Counted from the stretch's first letter, positions 34,083 through 43,544 are shown. The stretch: DNA of 64,000 bases from Sphingomonas sp. AOB5 (GCF_029433115.1 NZ_JARNTV010000013.1:23472-87471), one strand, 5' to 3'. Made by a program: numbers and translations. The notes: generated by a model not told the origin, from the letters alone.

Positions 34083-35355
34083 CGCGCTCGATCCGACCCC
34101 GACCGACTGGAAGGGCGCAGCGATGCAGAAGCGCATCCGCCGCCGCTATGCCGCCGAACGCCGCTTCAAGGCGATCGGACTGGCAGCGGTCGTGCTGTCG
34201 GCGGCGTTCCTCGCCTTCCTGCTCGTCACCATGGCGGCCAATGGCGCACGCGGCTTCATGCGCAGCGAAGTGAAGCTGGAGATGGACTTCCCCGCGCTCG
34301 CGCTGCCGGTCGACAAGGCCCAGCTCAGCACACCGGGCGCAGATCTGGCGCTGTCCGGCGCCGAGCTGGAGAATGCGGTCAACGGCGCGGCCAGTGCCCA
34401 GCATGGCGACGGCGCGATCTCCGACAGTGCCTGGCTGAAGGTCCGCGACGCGATCAAGGCCGATCCGCTGGTGCTCAGCCGCAAGGAGACCTTCTGGCTT
34501 CCCGCCTCGCCCGAGATCGAAGCCGGTCTGCGTAGCGGTGGCACGGCCGAGGAAAAGGCCGCGGCGCAGAAGCTGGAGTCAGCCGGCGCGCTGCACACCG
34601 GCTTCAACGCGGACTTCCTGACCGGCAGCAACTCGATCGATCCGACCCAGGTCGGCATCTGGGGGGCGCTGAAGGGATCGCTGATGACCATGCTCATCAC
34701 CTTCCTGATCGCCTTCCCCGTTGGTGTGCTGTCGGCCGTCTATCTCGAGGAATATGCGCCGAAGAACCGCTGGACCGATCTGATCGAGGTCTCGATCAAC
34801 AATCTGGCCGCGGTGCCCTCGATCATCTTCGGCCTGCTCGGCCTCGCCGTGTTCCTCGGCAGCTGGAGCCTGTTCGGATATCAGTTCGGCCCGCTTTTCC
34901 CGCGATCGGCGGCTTTGGTCGGCGGTCTCACCCTCGCGCTGATGATCATGCCCGTGATCGTCATCGCCAGCCGCAACGCGATGAAGGCGGTGCCGCCCTC
35001 GATCCGCGACGCGGCGCTCGGCATCGGCGCCAGCCGCGTGCAGGTGGTGTTTCACCACGTCATCCCGCTCGCCTTGCCCGGCATCCTGACCGGCACGATC
35101 ATCGGCATGGCCCGCGCGCTGGGCGAGACCGCGCCGCTGCTGCTGATCGGCATGCGCGCCTTCATCGTCCAGCCGCCGAACGGCTTCACCGATCCCGCCA
35201 CCGTGCTGCCGGTGCAGATCTTCCTGTGGTCCGACGAAGTCAGCCGCGCCTTTGTCGAGAAGACCAGCGCCGCGATCATCGTTCTGCTGGTGTTCCTGCT
35301 CGCCATGAACGGGCTGGCAATCTACCTTCGTAACAAATTCGAGACCCGCTGGTGA
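34075..35355 (+). CDS. pstA: phosphate ABC transporter permease PstA with long N-terminal loop
   Basis: A 426-residue permease; E. coli PstA has 296. After the first helix (about 35-57) an insertion of about 140 residues, probably periplasmic (DUF3333-like), precedes the six-helix core that begins near residue 195. The coupling motif [20 protein letters not shown] is present. It overlaps pstC by 8 bases and the next gene begins in its stop codon. Confidence 0.94.
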   Translation: MNSALDPTPTDWKGAAMQKRIRRRYAAERRFKAIGLAAVVLSAAFLAFLLVTMAANGARGFMRSEVKLEMDFPALALPVDKAQLSTPGADLALSGAELENAVNGAASAQHGDGAISDSAWLKVRDAIKADPLVLSRKETFWLPASPEIEAGLRSGGTAEEKAAAQKLESAGALHTGFNADFLTGSNSIDPTQVGIWGALKGSLMTMLITFLIAFPVGVLSAVYLEEYAPKNRWTDLIEVSINNLAAVPSIIFGLLGLAVFLGSWSLFGYQFGPLFPRSAALVGGLTLALMIMPVIVIASRNAMKAVPPSIRDAALGIGASRVQVVFHHVIPLALPGILTGTIIGMARALGETAPLLLIGMRAFIVQPPNGFTDPATVLPVQIFLWSDEVSRAFVEKTSAAIIVLLVFLLAMNGLAIYLRNKFETRW

Positions 35356-36134
35356 TGACCGAAGCAACCAATCCGGCCCAGCCGAAGATGTCGGCGCGCA
35401 ACGTCAACGTCTTCTATGGCTCGACCCAGGCGATCCGCGACGTGTCGATCGATATCGACATGGACAAGGTGACGGCCTTCATCGGCCCGTCGGGCTGCGG
35501 CAAATCGACCTTCCTGCGCACGCTCAACCGGATGAACGATACGGTCGCCTCGGCCCGCGTCGAAGGCGATATCCGGCTGGACGGTGAGGATATCTATTCC
35601 GCCGCAATGGACGTGGTTCAGCTGCGTGCCCGCGTCGGCATGGTGTTCCAGAAGCCGAACCCCTTCCCCAAGTCGATCTACGAAAACGTCGCCTATGGCC
35701 CGCGCATCCACGGCCTGGCCGGTTCCAAGGCCGAGATGGACGTGATCGTCGAGCGCTCGCTGAAGCGCGCAGGCCTGTGGGACGAAGTCAGCAGCCGCCT
35801 TCAGGACAGCGGCACCGCGCTTTCGGGCGGCCAGCAGCAGCGCCTGTGCATCGCCCGGGCCATCGCAGTCGATCCCGAGGTGATCCTGATGGACGAGCCC
35901 TGCTCGGCGCTCGATCCGATCGCCACCGCCAAGATCGAGGAGTTGATCCACGAGCTGCGCGGCAAGTACGCGATCGTGATCGTTACCCACAACATGCAGC
36001 AGGCAGCCCGCGTCAGCCAGCGCACGGCCTTTTTCCACCTCGGTCAGCTCGTCGAATATGGCGTGACCGACGACATCTTCACCGCGCCCCGGATGGAGCG
36101 TACGAAGGACTATATCACCGGAAGGTACGGATAA
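35355..36134 (+). CDS. pstB: phosphate ABC transporter ATPase PstB
   Basis: A 259-residue ABC ATPase with Walker [11 protein letters not shown]-loop [10 protein letters not shown], signature LSGGQQQR, Walker B VILMDEP and the switch His in THNM. It energises PstCA. The ATG at 35355 overlaps the pstA stop; a GTG three bases earlier is the alternative start. Stop and phoU start share one base. Confidence 0.96.
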   Translation: MTEATNPAQPKMSARNVNVFYGSTQAIRDVSIDIDMDKVTAFIGPSGCGKSTFLRTLNRMNDTVASARVEGDIRLDGEDIYSAAMDVVQLRARVGMVFQKPNPFPKSIYENVAYGPRIHGLAGSKAEMDVIVERSLKRAGLWDEVSSRLQDSGTALSGGQQQRLCIARAIAVDPEVILMDEPCSALDPIATAKIEELIHELRGKYAIVIVTHNMQQAARVSQRTAFFHLGQLVEYGVTDDIFTAPRMERTKDYITGRYG

Positions 36135-36832
36135 TGGCCACGGGCCACGAGCATACCGTCAAGGCGTTCGACCAGGATATCGGTCAGCTCCGCGCGCTGA
36201 TCTCCCAGATGGGCGGCCTCGCCGAACAGGCGATCAGCGATGCGATGACTGCATTGGCGCGCAACGATACCGTGTTGGCGAAGGAAGTCCGCAAGCGCGA
36301 CAAGCAGATCGACGCGATCGAAGCCGAGGTGGAGCGCCTCGCGGTGCGCGTGATCGCCCTGCGCGCGCCGATGGCCGACGATCTTCGCGAAGTGGTCGCC
36401 GCGCTCAAGATCGCCGCGGTGGTCGAGCGGATCGGCGACTATGCCAAGAACATCGCCAAGCGCGTGCCGATGATCCATGGCGAGGGCAAGGACCGGATCG
36501 AAGCGATCTCGCTGCTGCCCGCGATGGCCCAGATGGCCAGCGAAATGGTGCATGACGTGCTCGACGCCTTCTCCGCGCGCGATGCCGATGCGGCGGCCCA
36601 GGTCCATGGCCGCGACAATGCGCTGGACGATTTCTACGACAGCATCTTCCGCACACTGGTCACCTTCATGATCGAGAATCCGCAGACGATCAGCCAGGTT
36701 GCGCATCTGCTGTTCGTCGCCAAGAATATCGAACGGATCGGCGATCACGCGACCAACGTCGCCGAGATGGTCTATTTCGCCGCGACCGGCCGCTACATCG
36801 CCGATCGCGAAGCAGAGCAGGGAGCCGCCTGA
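36134..36832 (+). CDS. phoU: phosphate signalling protein PhoU
   Basis: A 232-residue all-alpha protein of two tandem three-helix repeats, with the metal-binding acidic stretch ERIGDYAKNIAKR and its second copy ERIGDHATNVAEM. It connects PstB activity to PhoR and represses the regulon in high phosphate. The start overlaps pstB by 1 base and the stop overlaps phoB by 1 base. Confidence 0.95.
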   Translation: MATGHEHTVKAFDQDIGQLRALISQMGGLAEQAISDAMTALARNDTVLAKEVRKRDKQIDAIEAEVERLAVRVIALRAPMADDLREVVAALKIAAVVERIGDYAKNIAKRVPMIHGEGKDRIEAISLLPAMAQMASEMVHDVLDAFSARDADAAAQVHGRDNALDDFYDSIFRTLVTFMIENPQTISQVAHLLFVAKNIERIGDHATNVAEMVYFAATGRYIADREAEQGAA

Positions 36833-37524
36833 TGGCGCGAGCACGCATGCTGCTGGTCGAGGACGATGCCGCCCTCGCCGAACTCGTGACCTATCATTTC
36901 CGTCGCGAGGATTTCGACGTCAAGCACACCCCGGATGGCGAGGAAGCGCTGCTGCTCGCCAAGGAAGCGACGCCGGACATCGTGCTGCTCGACTGGATGG
37001 TCGAGGGTATTTCGGGGATCGAGGTCTGCCGCCGCCTGCGCCGCATGCCCGAGACCGCGAACATCCCGATCATCATGCTGACCGCGCGCGGCGAAGAAGA
37101 GGATCGCGTCCGCGGCCTCGAAACCGGCGCCGATGATTATGTCACCAAGCCGTTCAGCCCCCGCGAGTTGGTCGCCCGCGTCGGCGCCGTACTGCGCCGC
37201 GTCCGCCCGGCGCTGGCCGGCGAAGCGCTGATCTACGCCGATATCGAGATGGATACGGTGGGCCACAAGGTGCGCCGCGGCGGCGAGTTCGTGCCGCTCG
37301 GCCCCACCGAGTTCCGCCTGCTCAAGCATTTCCTCGAGCATCCGGGCTGGGTCTTCTCGCGCGAGCGCCTGCTCGACGCGGTATGGGGCCATGACAGCGA
37401 TATCGAAAGCCGCACGGTGGACGTCCATATCCGACGCCTGCGCAAGGCGATCAATGTCGGCAACAAGCCCGACATCATCCGCACGGTGCGCTCGGCCGGC
37501 TACGCGCTCGACAGCGGGAACTGA
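36832..37524 (+). CDS. phoB: phosphate regulon response regulator PhoB
   Basis: A 230-residue OmpR-family regulator. The receiver has D10-D11 (VEDD), phosphoacceptor D54 (LLDWM), T and K (LTARGEEEDR, TKPF). A winged-helix DNA-binding domain from about 130 to 228 contains SRERLLDAVWG and TVDVHIRRLRKAI. It binds Pho boxes such as the candidate at 31596. It closes the operon and is followed by a terminator. Confidence 0.97.
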   Translation: MARARMLLVEDDAALAELVTYHFRREDFDVKHTPDGEEALLLAKEATPDIVLLDWMVEGISGIEVCRRLRRMPETANIPIIMLTARGEEEDRVRGLETGADDYVTKPFSPRELVARVGAVLRRVRPALAGEALIYADIEMDTVGHKVRRGGEFVPLGPTEFRLLKHFLEHPGWVFSRERLLDAVWGHDSDIESRTVDVHIRRLRKAINVGNKPDIIRTVRSAGYALDSGN

Positions 37525-37531
37525 TCTTCTT

Positions 37532-37560
37532 AGCCCCTCCTCTTCAGGGGAGGGGCTTTA
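37532..37560 (+). terminator. rho-independent terminator after phoB
   Basis: A 9-bp stem (AGCCCCTCC with GGAGGGGCT) and an 8-base loop are followed by TTTAAAT. It ends the pst-pho operon. The sequence is closely similar to the terminator at 26970-26998. Confidence 0.85.
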
Positions 37561-37637
37561 AATACGGACCCATTCCCCAACTCCTGCGTTCCCACGCCCG
37601 AGCCTCCCCCGCTCGCACAGGATTCAGGAGATACCCC

Positions 37638-37925
37638 ATGAAGCTGATTGCTCTGGCAGCAGCCTCGTTCGTCGCCTTCGCCGCCCCGGCGATGGCGCAG
37701 ACCGCACCGGCGCCCGCCGATGAGGTCCAGACGGTCGACGATCCCAAGGGCGGCTATCAGCCCGCCGCGCCGCTGTTCAGCGCGCCGCCCGCGCCCGGCG
37801 CGCAGGTGATCTTCGTGCCCAACACGCAAACGCCGACCCAGGCCTATCCGCCGCCCCCGGCCCAGGCGACCTATCCGATCTGCAAGAAGAACCAGTACGA
37901 CAATTGCCGCCAGCGCGGCGGCTGA
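37638..37925 (+). CDS. small exported Pro-rich protein
   Basis: A 95-residue protein with a clear signal peptide (MKLIALAAASFVAFAAPAMA, cleavage after residue 20). The mature part is Pro/Ala-rich and ends with two cysteines in YPICKKNQYDNC, perhaps a disulfide. It is preceded by AGGAGATACCCC. I know no function. Confidence 0.7.
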   Translation: MKLIALAAASFVAFAAPAMAQTAPAPADEVQTVDDPKGGYQPAAPLFSAPPAPGAQVIFVPNTQTPTQAYPPPPAQATYPICKKNQYDNCRQRGG

Positions 37926-38041
37926 TTTGCAGATCGCAGGAGCCGGGGTGGCCATGATGCACCCGGTTCCCCTTTTCGACCCCGTTTCCCTTTTCGAATT
38001 GCCGGTATAGGAAGCGCCCCATCATTCTGGGGACTGCTGTC

Positions 38042-38938
38042 ATGACCATCTCTTTCAAGGACCGTGTCGCGATCGTTACCGGTGCCGGCGGCGGCTTGGG
38101 CCGTGCCTATGCGCTCGAACTGGCCCGGCGCGGCGCGAAGGTCGTCGTCAACGACCTCGGCGGATCGCGCGACGGCACCGGCCATTCGGACGCGGCGCTC
38201 GCGGTCGTGAAGGAGATCGAAGCGCTGGGCGGCGAGGCGATGTCGAACGGCGGCAGCGTCACAGAATATGACCAGATGGTCGCGATGGTCGAGGCGGCCA
38301 AGGAACGCTGGGGCCGGATCGACATCCTGATCAACAATGCGGGCGTCCTGCGTGACAAGAGCTTCGCCAAGATGGAGCCGGCCGATTTCGATTTCGTCGT
38401 GAAGGTCCATCTGATCGGATCGGCCAACTGCACCAAGGCGGTGTGGGATACGATGCGCGAACAGGCCTATGGCCGCATCCTGATGACCGCGTCGTCCACC
38501 GGTCTCTACGGCAATTTCGGGCAGGCCAATTATGGCGCGGCGAAGCTCGGCCTCGCGGGTCTGACGAAGACGCTCTATCTTGAGGGCGCCAAGTACAACA
38601 TCAAGGTCAACACGCTGGCTCCCACCGCGGGCACGCGCATGACCGAAGACATTTTCCCCGAGGAAGCGTTCAAGGCCTTCTCGCCCGAAAGCGTGGCACC
38701 CGCTGCAATATTCCTCGTCTCCGAAGACGCGCCGACCAACATGATCGTGGGCGCGGGTGCGGGTGTGTTCCAGAGCGCGTACATCACCCTCACCCCCGGC
38801 GTCCGCCTTCAGGGTGACGAGCTGACCGCCGATGGCGTCGCAGCGCACTGGGCCGAAATCACCGACCGTAGCGGCGAGATCGTGCCCAAGTCGGGCGCCG
38901 AGCAATCGATGATGATCCTGGGCAAGCTGCAGGGCTGA
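38042..38938 (+). CDS. SDR family oxidoreductase, 3-hydroxyacyl-CoA dehydrogenase-like
   Basis: A 298-residue short-chain dehydrogenase: Rossmann GAGGGLGR, ND-x-GG motif (VVNDLGGSRDGTG) typical of the type-2 multifunctional enzyme dehydrogenase branch, NNAG, catalytic Ser in TASSTG and Y-GAAK. The substrate is probably a (3R)-hydroxyacyl-CoA, by analogy. No fatty-acid genes are nearby. Confidence 0.87.
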   Translation: MTISFKDRVAIVTGAGGGLGRAYALELARRGAKVVVNDLGGSRDGTGHSDAALAVVKEIEALGGEAMSNGGSVTEYDQMVAMVEAAKERWGRIDILINNAGVLRDKSFAKMEPADFDFVVKVHLIGSANCTKAVWDTMREQAYGRILMTASSTGLYGNFGQANYGAAKLGLAGLTKTLYLEGAKYNIKVNTLAPTAGTRMTEDIFPEEAFKAFSPESVAPAAIFLVSEDAPTNMIVGAGAGVFQSAYITLTPGVRLQGDELTADGVAAHWAEITDRSGEIVPKSGAEQSMMILGKLQG

Positions 38939-38956
38939 TCGGTACGGCCACGTACC

Positions 38957-38976
38957 GTATTGCTTCGGTAATACAC
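38957..38976 (+). promoter_or_regulatory. palindrome shared with the cytochrome c promoter
   Basis: GTATTGCTTCGGTAATACAC matches 17569-17588 at 17 of 20 bases. TTGCTT inside it could be the -35 box, with TATGCA 17 bases downstream as a poor -10 box, so binding here would block transcription. The start codon at 39014 is 37 bases away. A 6-bp dyad, GGTACG-N4-CGTACC, lies just before it. Confidence 0.45.
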
Positions 38977-39013
38977 CTGTAGTATGCATCCTCCCAACAG
39001 AGGAGGATGGCCC

Positions 39014-40135
39014 ATGTATAGCGAAAGCGATCTCGCGGCAGCGGTGGAGGCAGGCGTACTCACGCCGGAAGCCGCCGACGCATTCCGCAACCATATCGCC
39101 GAAACCCGTTCGGCACCCGCGGTGGACGAAGAGCATTTCAAGCTGCTCACCGGCTTCAACGACATCTTCGTCGCCATCGCGGCGGCGCTGATGCTGGTCG
39201 CGGTCGGCTGGATCGGCGCCTATATCGGCGGCCATGTCTTCAACGTCGAGCGCGAAGGTCCGGTCGAGATCGGCGCGACGATCGCTGCAGGGGGCTTCAG
39301 CGTCGCGATCGTCAGCTGGCTGCTGGCCGAATATTTCACCCGCCAGCGCCGCATGGCCCTGCCCAGCATCCTGCTGCTGATGGGCTTTGCGGGCGGCATC
39401 TTCACCGGCGTCAGCGCGATTTTCGGCGCGAACACGCCATGGCTCGCGGAAAAGCTGGGCATCGCCTTCCAGGACGAGACCGGCATGAAGCAGCTGATGG
39501 GCAGCATCGCGATCATCGTCGGTGTCGTCACCGCGATCGCGACCTGGATCCACTGGCGCCGCTTCATGGTGCCGATCACCGTTGCGGTCGGCGCAGTCGC
39601 GCTGGTTACCGTCGCCGTCGGCGCGATCATGGCCTTCGTTCCGGGTTCGGAAGACTGGCTGAACGCCATCCTGCTCGCCGCCGGCCTGATCGTGTTCACC
39701 GTCGCGATGCGCTGGGACATGTCGGACCTCGAACGCCGCACCCGCCGCAGCGACGTGGCCTTCTGGCTGCACCTCGCCGCCGCGCCGCTGATCGCGCATC
39801 CGGTGTTCCACATGCTCGGCGTGTTCGATCATGACGTCGGCCTGGGCATGGCCGCGGTGGTGCTGGCGCTCTACGTCGCCTTCGCCTTCATCGCACTGGC
39901 GGTGGACCGTCGCGCGCTGCTCGTCTCCAGTCTCGTCTATGTGCTGTGGGCGATGTACGCCCTGTTCCAGATGACCGGCGCGGTCGAACTGAGCGCGGCG
40001 CTGACCGCCCTCGTGATCGGCTCGGCACTGCTGATGCTCTCGGCCTTCTGGCAGCCGATGCGCCGCAGCGTGGTCGGCCTGCTGGGCGGCCTGCGTGAAA
40101 GCCTGCCGCCGACGGCGGAACCGGCCTTCGCCTGA
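39014..40135 (+). CDS. polytopic membrane protein
   Basis: A 373-residue protein with an N-terminal soluble part (MYSESDLAAAVEAGVLTPEA, to about residue 45) and at least nine hydrophobic helices after it. It resembles DUF2157-type membrane proteins in layout only. The ATG follows AGGAGGATGGCCC. Function is unknown. Its upstream palindrome suggests regulated expression. Confidence 0.75.
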   Translation: MYSESDLAAAVEAGVLTPEAADAFRNHIAETRSAPAVDEEHFKLLTGFNDIFVAIAAALMLVAVGWIGAYIGGHVFNVEREGPVEIGATIAAGGFSVAIVSWLLAEYFTRQRRMALPSILLLMGFAGGIFTGVSAIFGANTPWLAEKLGIAFQDETGMKQLMGSIAIIVGVVTAIATWIHWRRFMVPITVAVGAVALVTVAVGAIMAFVPGSEDWLNAILLAAGLIVFTVAMRWDMSDLERRTRRSDVAFWLHLAAAPLIAHPVFHMLGVFDHDVGLGMAAVVLALYVAFAFIALAVDRRALLVSSLVYVLWAMYALFQMTGAVELSAALTALVIGSALLMLSAFWQPMRRSVVGLLGGLRESLPPTAEPAFA

Positions 40136-40158
40136 ACCGCAACCAGCTGAAAAACGGG

Positions 40159-40190
40159 AAGGCCCGGGGGGAAACCCCCGGGCCTTTCCT
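40159..40190 (+). terminator. rho-independent terminator
   Basis: A 12-bp stem (AAGGCCCGGGGG with CCCCCGGGCCTT) with a GAAA tetraloop, followed by TCC. It closes the membrane protein gene. Confidence 0.8.
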
Positions 40191-40211
40191 CTCCCGCTCA
40201 AGGAAAACCGG

Positions 40212-40703
40212 ATGTCTCGCTTATTTGCCCTCGCCTTCGCCGCGCCGATGGCGATCGTCGCCACGCCCGCCATGGCCCAGCCGGCCGATGCCGCGCTGGT
40301 GCAACTGGTCACCGATTTCGTCGACGCCGAGCGCAATTTCGACCAGCCGCGCCTCGCTGCGCTCATCACCAGCGACTATGCGGAAGTCTCACCGGTCGGC
40401 GAACTCGACCTGCACGACGCGTTCCTCGGCTTCTACGCGCCCGACAAGAAGCGCCCGGTGCCGGTTACCACGATCAGCGAACCGCTGGTGCGCAGCTATG
40501 GCGATGCTGCGTCGATCATCGTCCGTCTGTCGTTCGAGATCCCCGGCCGCGACGGCCAGCCCGCCCGGATGGTTTCGATGCGCGCGAGCTTCCTCGCCGT
40601 ACGCCAGTCGGGAAAATGGAAGATCGCATCGGCGCAGTTCACGCCCGAACGGCCCCGGCCGCCCGTACCGCCTGCGCAGCCCGCGCCGCCGGCCCAGCCC
40701 TGA
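40212..40703 (+). CDS. exported SnoaL/NTF2-like protein
   Basis: A 163-residue protein with signal peptide (cleavage after TPAMA, residue 22) and an NTF2-like cone fold: LVQLVTDFVDAERNFD, LITSDYAEVSPVGEL and a C-terminal SGKWKIASAQFTP strand. The tail is a Pro-rich repeat (PPVPPAQPAPPAQP). No catalytic activity can be assigned. Confidence 0.75.
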   Translation: MSRLFALAFAAPMAIVATPAMAQPADAALVQLVTDFVDAERNFDQPRLAALITSDYAEVSPVGELDLHDAFLGFYAPDKKRPVPVTTISEPLVRSYGDAASIIVRLSFEIPGRDGQPARMVSMRASFLAVRQSGKWKIASAQFTPERPRPPVPPAQPAPPAQP

Positions 40704-40709
40704 TCCGGA

Positions 40710-41048
40710 CTAGTCGCTCACCAGCTTCATCAGCCGCCGCTCGATCGGGGCGAGCACCGGGCCAAGCTCATGCCCGCGCTTCAGCACCGCCCCGCCTTCC
40801 CCGATCAGCACCCACATGCCCTGCTTGTTGCGTAGCGCCGGGCGCTTCTCGACCCGGTATTCGGGGCGTTCGGCGGCGCGGCGGAAGGCGGCGAACACCG
40901 CGGCATCGGCATCGAGCGAGATCGCATAGTCGCGCCAGTGTCCGGCGGCGACCATCCGGCCATAAAGATCGAGGATGCGGGTCAACTCCGCACGGTCATA
41001 GCCGACCTGACTCGGCCGGCCGATCGGGAGCGGGGTTACCGTTCCCAT
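40710..41048 (-). CDS. DUF2794 family protein
   Basis: A 112-residue protein with the typical DUF2794 core: LTRILDLYGRMVAAGHWRDY, then AVFAAFRRAAERPEY-VEKRP and GVLKRGHEL-like end. The family is restricted to alphaproteobacteria and has no known function. It is 13 bases from cysE on the same strand and probably co-transcribed. Confidence 0.88.
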   Translation of the reverse strand: MGTVTPLPIGRPSQVGYDRAELTRILDLYGRMVAAGHWRDYAISLDADAAVFAAFRRAAERPEYRVEKRPALRNKQGMWVLIGEGGAVLKRGHELGPVLAPIERRLMKLVSD

Positions 41049-41061
41049 TCAGGCAAGACTC

Positions 41062-41745
41062 TCAAGCGGTGTCGCGGCGGCCACCCTGCTGCTCTTCCAC
41101 CATCGCATCGATTTGCTTGCGGAGCGTTTCCAACTCGCAGCGCATGATCTCCAGCTTCTGCGTCGCCGGATCGAACATCTGGCTGCACGGCGTGCCATAG
41201 GGGACGAAGCCGCTCTGATGCGTGCCGCCATCCAGCATCACCGGGCGCGCAGGAATGCCGACCATCACCGCGCCCGCGGGCACTTCCTTGGTGACGACGG
41301 CGTTCGCGCCAATCCGCGCACCCTTGTTGACGATGATCGGCCCCAGCACCTGCGCGCCCGAACCGATGATCACGCCATCCGCCAGCGTCGGATGGCGCTT
41401 GCCCGCCACGCCATTGTCGGGGCTGGTGCCGCCCAGCGTCACGCACTGGTACATGGTCACATTGTCGCCGATCTCGGCAGTCTCGCCGATCACGACAAAG
41501 CCATGGTCGATGAAGAAGTTGCGGCCGATCTTCGCGCCCGGATGGATGTCGATCGCCGTCACGAAGCGTGACCAGTGGTTCACCATGCGCGCGAGGAAGA
41601 ACAGATTCGACCGGAACAACGCATGCGCGATACGGTGATACCCGACCGCCCACACGCCCGGATAGAGCAGGATTTCCATGCGGGATCGCGGCGCGGGATC
41701 GCGCGCCTTGATCGAATCGAGATACGTCACCAGACGACGCAACAT
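41062..41745 (-). CDS. cysE: serine O-acetyltransferase
   Basis: A 227-residue left-handed beta-helix acetyltransferase. It has the EpsC/CysE pattern: IDIHPGAKIGRNFFIDHG with catalytic D and H, then hexapeptide repeats (IGETAEIGDNVTMYQCVTLG, KRHPTLADGVIIGSGAQVLG) and VPAGAVMVGIPAR. It makes O-acetylserine for cysteine synthesis. The divergent neighbour is a TSUP carrier, a plausible sulfur-metabolism link. Confidence 0.94.
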   Translation of the reverse strand: MLRRLVTYLDSIKARDPAPRSRMEILLYPGVWAVGYHRIAHALFRSNLFFLARMVNHWSRFVTAIDIHPGAKIGRNFFIDHGFVVIGETAEIGDNVTMYQCVTLGGTSPDNGVAGKRHPTLADGVIIGSGAQVLGPIIVNKGARIGANAVVTKEVPAGAVMVGIPARPVMLDGGTHQSGFVPYGTPCSQMFDPATQKLEIMRCELETLRKQIDAMVEEQQGGRRDTA

Positions 41746-41902
41746 GGCCGGTCCCCTTTGTGGGTGCCCACATAGTAGCTAAACGACCGGAATTCCAGAA
41801 CGGCTCATCGCTGCTTGTCCCGACTAAACACGATGTATCTTGTAGGGATTTGCGGCGAACGGCATTTCCGGTCGTCCGGCCGCAGGTTAAAAGGGAATAG
41901 TT

Positions 41903-42658
41903 TTGGACGGATTTGACCTCACGGCGATCCTGCCATTCATCGCGGTGGGTTTCGCCGCGCAGATGGTAGACGGGGCGCTGGGCATGGCCTTCGGCGTCAT
42001 TTCGAACACCCTGCTGCTCAGCCTCGGCGTGCCCCCCGCGGTCGCGTCGGCCGGCGTGCACACCGTGGAGACCTTCACCACCGCCGTATCGGGCATCAGC
42101 CATGCGATTCACAAGAATGTGAACTGGAAGCTGTTCCTGCGCATCGCGATCCCCGGCATGATCGGCGGTGCGCTGGGCGCCTATGTGCTGTCGAACATCG
42201 ATGCGGCGGTCGCGAAGCCGTTCATCCTCGCTTATCTGATTTCGATCGGCCTCTATCTGCTCTGGCGCAGCCGCCATTATCCGCCGAAGGAAAAGACCCC
42301 CAAGGTGGTCGAGCCGCTCGGCCTCGCTGGCGGCTTCCTCGACGCGGCCGGCGGCGGCGGCTGGGGTCCGGTGGTGACCAGCAACCTGCTGGTCCAGGGC
42401 AGCAGCCCACGCATGACGATCGGCACGGTGAACACCGCCGAATTCTTCGTCACCGTGACGATCTCCGCGACCTTCATCGCTCATCTCGGCTGGGAAGCCT
42501 TTACCGTCGCCACCGTCGGCCTGCTGATCGGCGGCGTGCTTGCCGCTCCGTTCGGCGCGCTGCTGGCGAAGCGGATCGAAGCGAAGACGCTGATGCTGCT
42601 CGTCGGCATCGTGCTGACCCTGACCAGCATCTACGGCCTGTACCGCGCGCTGGCCTGA
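41903..42658 (+). CDS. TSUP (TauE/SafE) family sulfite-exporter-like carrier
   Basis: A 251-residue membrane protein with seven to eight helices and the twin TSUP repeats: GFAAQMVDGALGMAFGVISN in repeat 1 and GGFLDAAGGGGWGPVVTSNL in repeat 2. TSUP carriers move sulfite, sulfoacetate or related anions. It starts at a TTG after AAGGGA. The gene is divergent from cysE across a 157-base promoter region. Confidence 0.9.
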   Translation: MDGFDLTAILPFIAVGFAAQMVDGALGMAFGVISNTLLLSLGVPPAVASAGVHTVETFTTAVSGISHAIHKNVNWKLFLRIAIPGMIGGALGAYVLSNIDAAVAKPFILAYLISIGLYLLWRSRHYPPKEKTPKVVEPLGLAGGFLDAAGGGGWGPVVTSNLLVQGSSPRMTIGTVNTAEFFVTVTISATFIAHLGWEAFTVATVGLLIGGVLAAPFGALLAKRIEAKTLMLLVGIVLTLTSIYGLYRALA

Positions 42659-42754
42659 TCCGCTGCCCTGCATCACGAAAACTTGTGCGCCGCCGTAACA
42701 GGCGGCGTACTTGTTCCTACGCCTCTCGGGGGCTGCGCTTTTGTGAAGTCACTC

Positions 42755-42790
42755 GATCAACTCACTTCGATTGATCGATTCAATCGATCA
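42755..42790 (+). promoter_or_regulatory. palindromic site upstream of ahpC, candidate OxyR operator
   Basis: A perfect 19-bp palindrome, TGATCGATT-C-AATCGATCA (42772-42790), is partly overlapped on its left by a second dyad, CGATCAA...TTGATCG (42754-42777). It lies about 100 bases before the ahpC start. oxyR is encoded 2.5 kb downstream, making OxyR the first candidate; the spacing does not match the E. coli consensus exactly. Confidence 0.45.
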
Positions 42791-42890
42791 CGAAAAGCGG
42801 ACCTTCCCGTTTCACCTCGTCGCACCGGCCACCTATATGCGGCATTGCAATACGAACCGTGCCGCACGGCACAAAATGGAGAACGACCCA

Positions 42891-43454
42891 ATGGCTCTCA
42901 TCGGAACCCCCCTCAAGCCGTTCACGGCGACCGCTTTCAAGGAGGGCAAGTTCGTCGATGTCTCGGACACCGACGTGAAGGGCAAGTGGGCAGTCTTCTT
43001 CTTCTATCCGGCCGATTTCACCTTCGTGTGCCCGACCGAGCTGGAAGACCTGGCCGACATCTACCCGACCCTGCAGAAGATGGGCGTCGAAGTGTATTCG
43101 GTGTCGACCGACACGCATTTTAGCCACAAGGCCTGGCACGACACCTCGCCCGCGATCGGCAAGATCAACTATTACATGCTCGGCGACCAGAACCACCAGC
43201 TCTCGAACCAGTTCGGCGTGCTGCGTGAAGGCGCCGGCCTGGCCGACCGCGGCACCTTCGTGCTCGATCCGGAAGGCGTGATCCAGCTGGTCGAAATCAC
43301 GCCGGAAGGCGTGGGCCGCAACGCCCAGGAACTGCTGCGCAAGATCAAGGCGGCGCAGTATTGGCAGAGCCATCCGGGCGAAGTCTGCCCGGCGAAGTGG
43401 GAAGAGGGCGAAGAGACCCTGGCTCCCTCGCTCGACCTGGTCGGCAAGATCTAA
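42891..43454 (+). CDS. ahpC: alkyl hydroperoxide reductase AhpC (peroxiredoxin)
   Basis: A 187-residue typical 2-Cys peroxiredoxin. The peroxidatic C47 is in DFTFVCPTE; the resolving cysteine is in [10 protein letters not shown] near residue 166. It reduces H2O2 and organic peroxides using electrons from AhpF, encoded next. The ATG follows GGAGAACGACCC; the longer frame upstream has no supporting site. Confidence 0.97.
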   Translation: MALIGTPLKPFTATAFKEGKFVDVSDTDVKGKWAVFFFYPADFTFVCPTELEDLADIYPTLQKMGVEVYSVSTDTHFSHKAWHDTSPAIGKINYYMLGDQNHQLSNQFGVLREGAGLADRGTFVLDPEGVIQLVEITPEGVGRNAQELLRKIKAAQYWQSHPGEVCPAKWEEGEETLAPSLDLVGKI

Positions 43455-43482
43455 GCATACCCCAGCCCCCTAGGGTGAAGAG

Positions 43483-43519
43483 CGGCCCGGGGCGGTTTAC
43501 CCCCGCCCCGGGCCGTTTT
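43483..43519 (+). terminator. rho-independent terminator between ahpC and ahpF
   Basis: A 13-bp stem (CGGCCCGGGGCGG with CCGCCCCGGGCCG) and a 7-base loop are followed by TTTTGTG. It should reduce read-through into ahpF, giving more AhpC than AhpF, as known in enteric bacteria. Confidence 0.88.
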
Positions 43520-43544
43520 GTGTCTGAATTACAGGAGTTTCCCC

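Noticed and set aside
37871..40369. Very long minus-strand open frame (832 codons) opposite the SDR and membrane protein genes
   Set aside because: It is antisense to well-supported genes; GC-rich third positions create stop-free antisense frames. The translation is rich in His, Gln, Arg and Asp without any domain.
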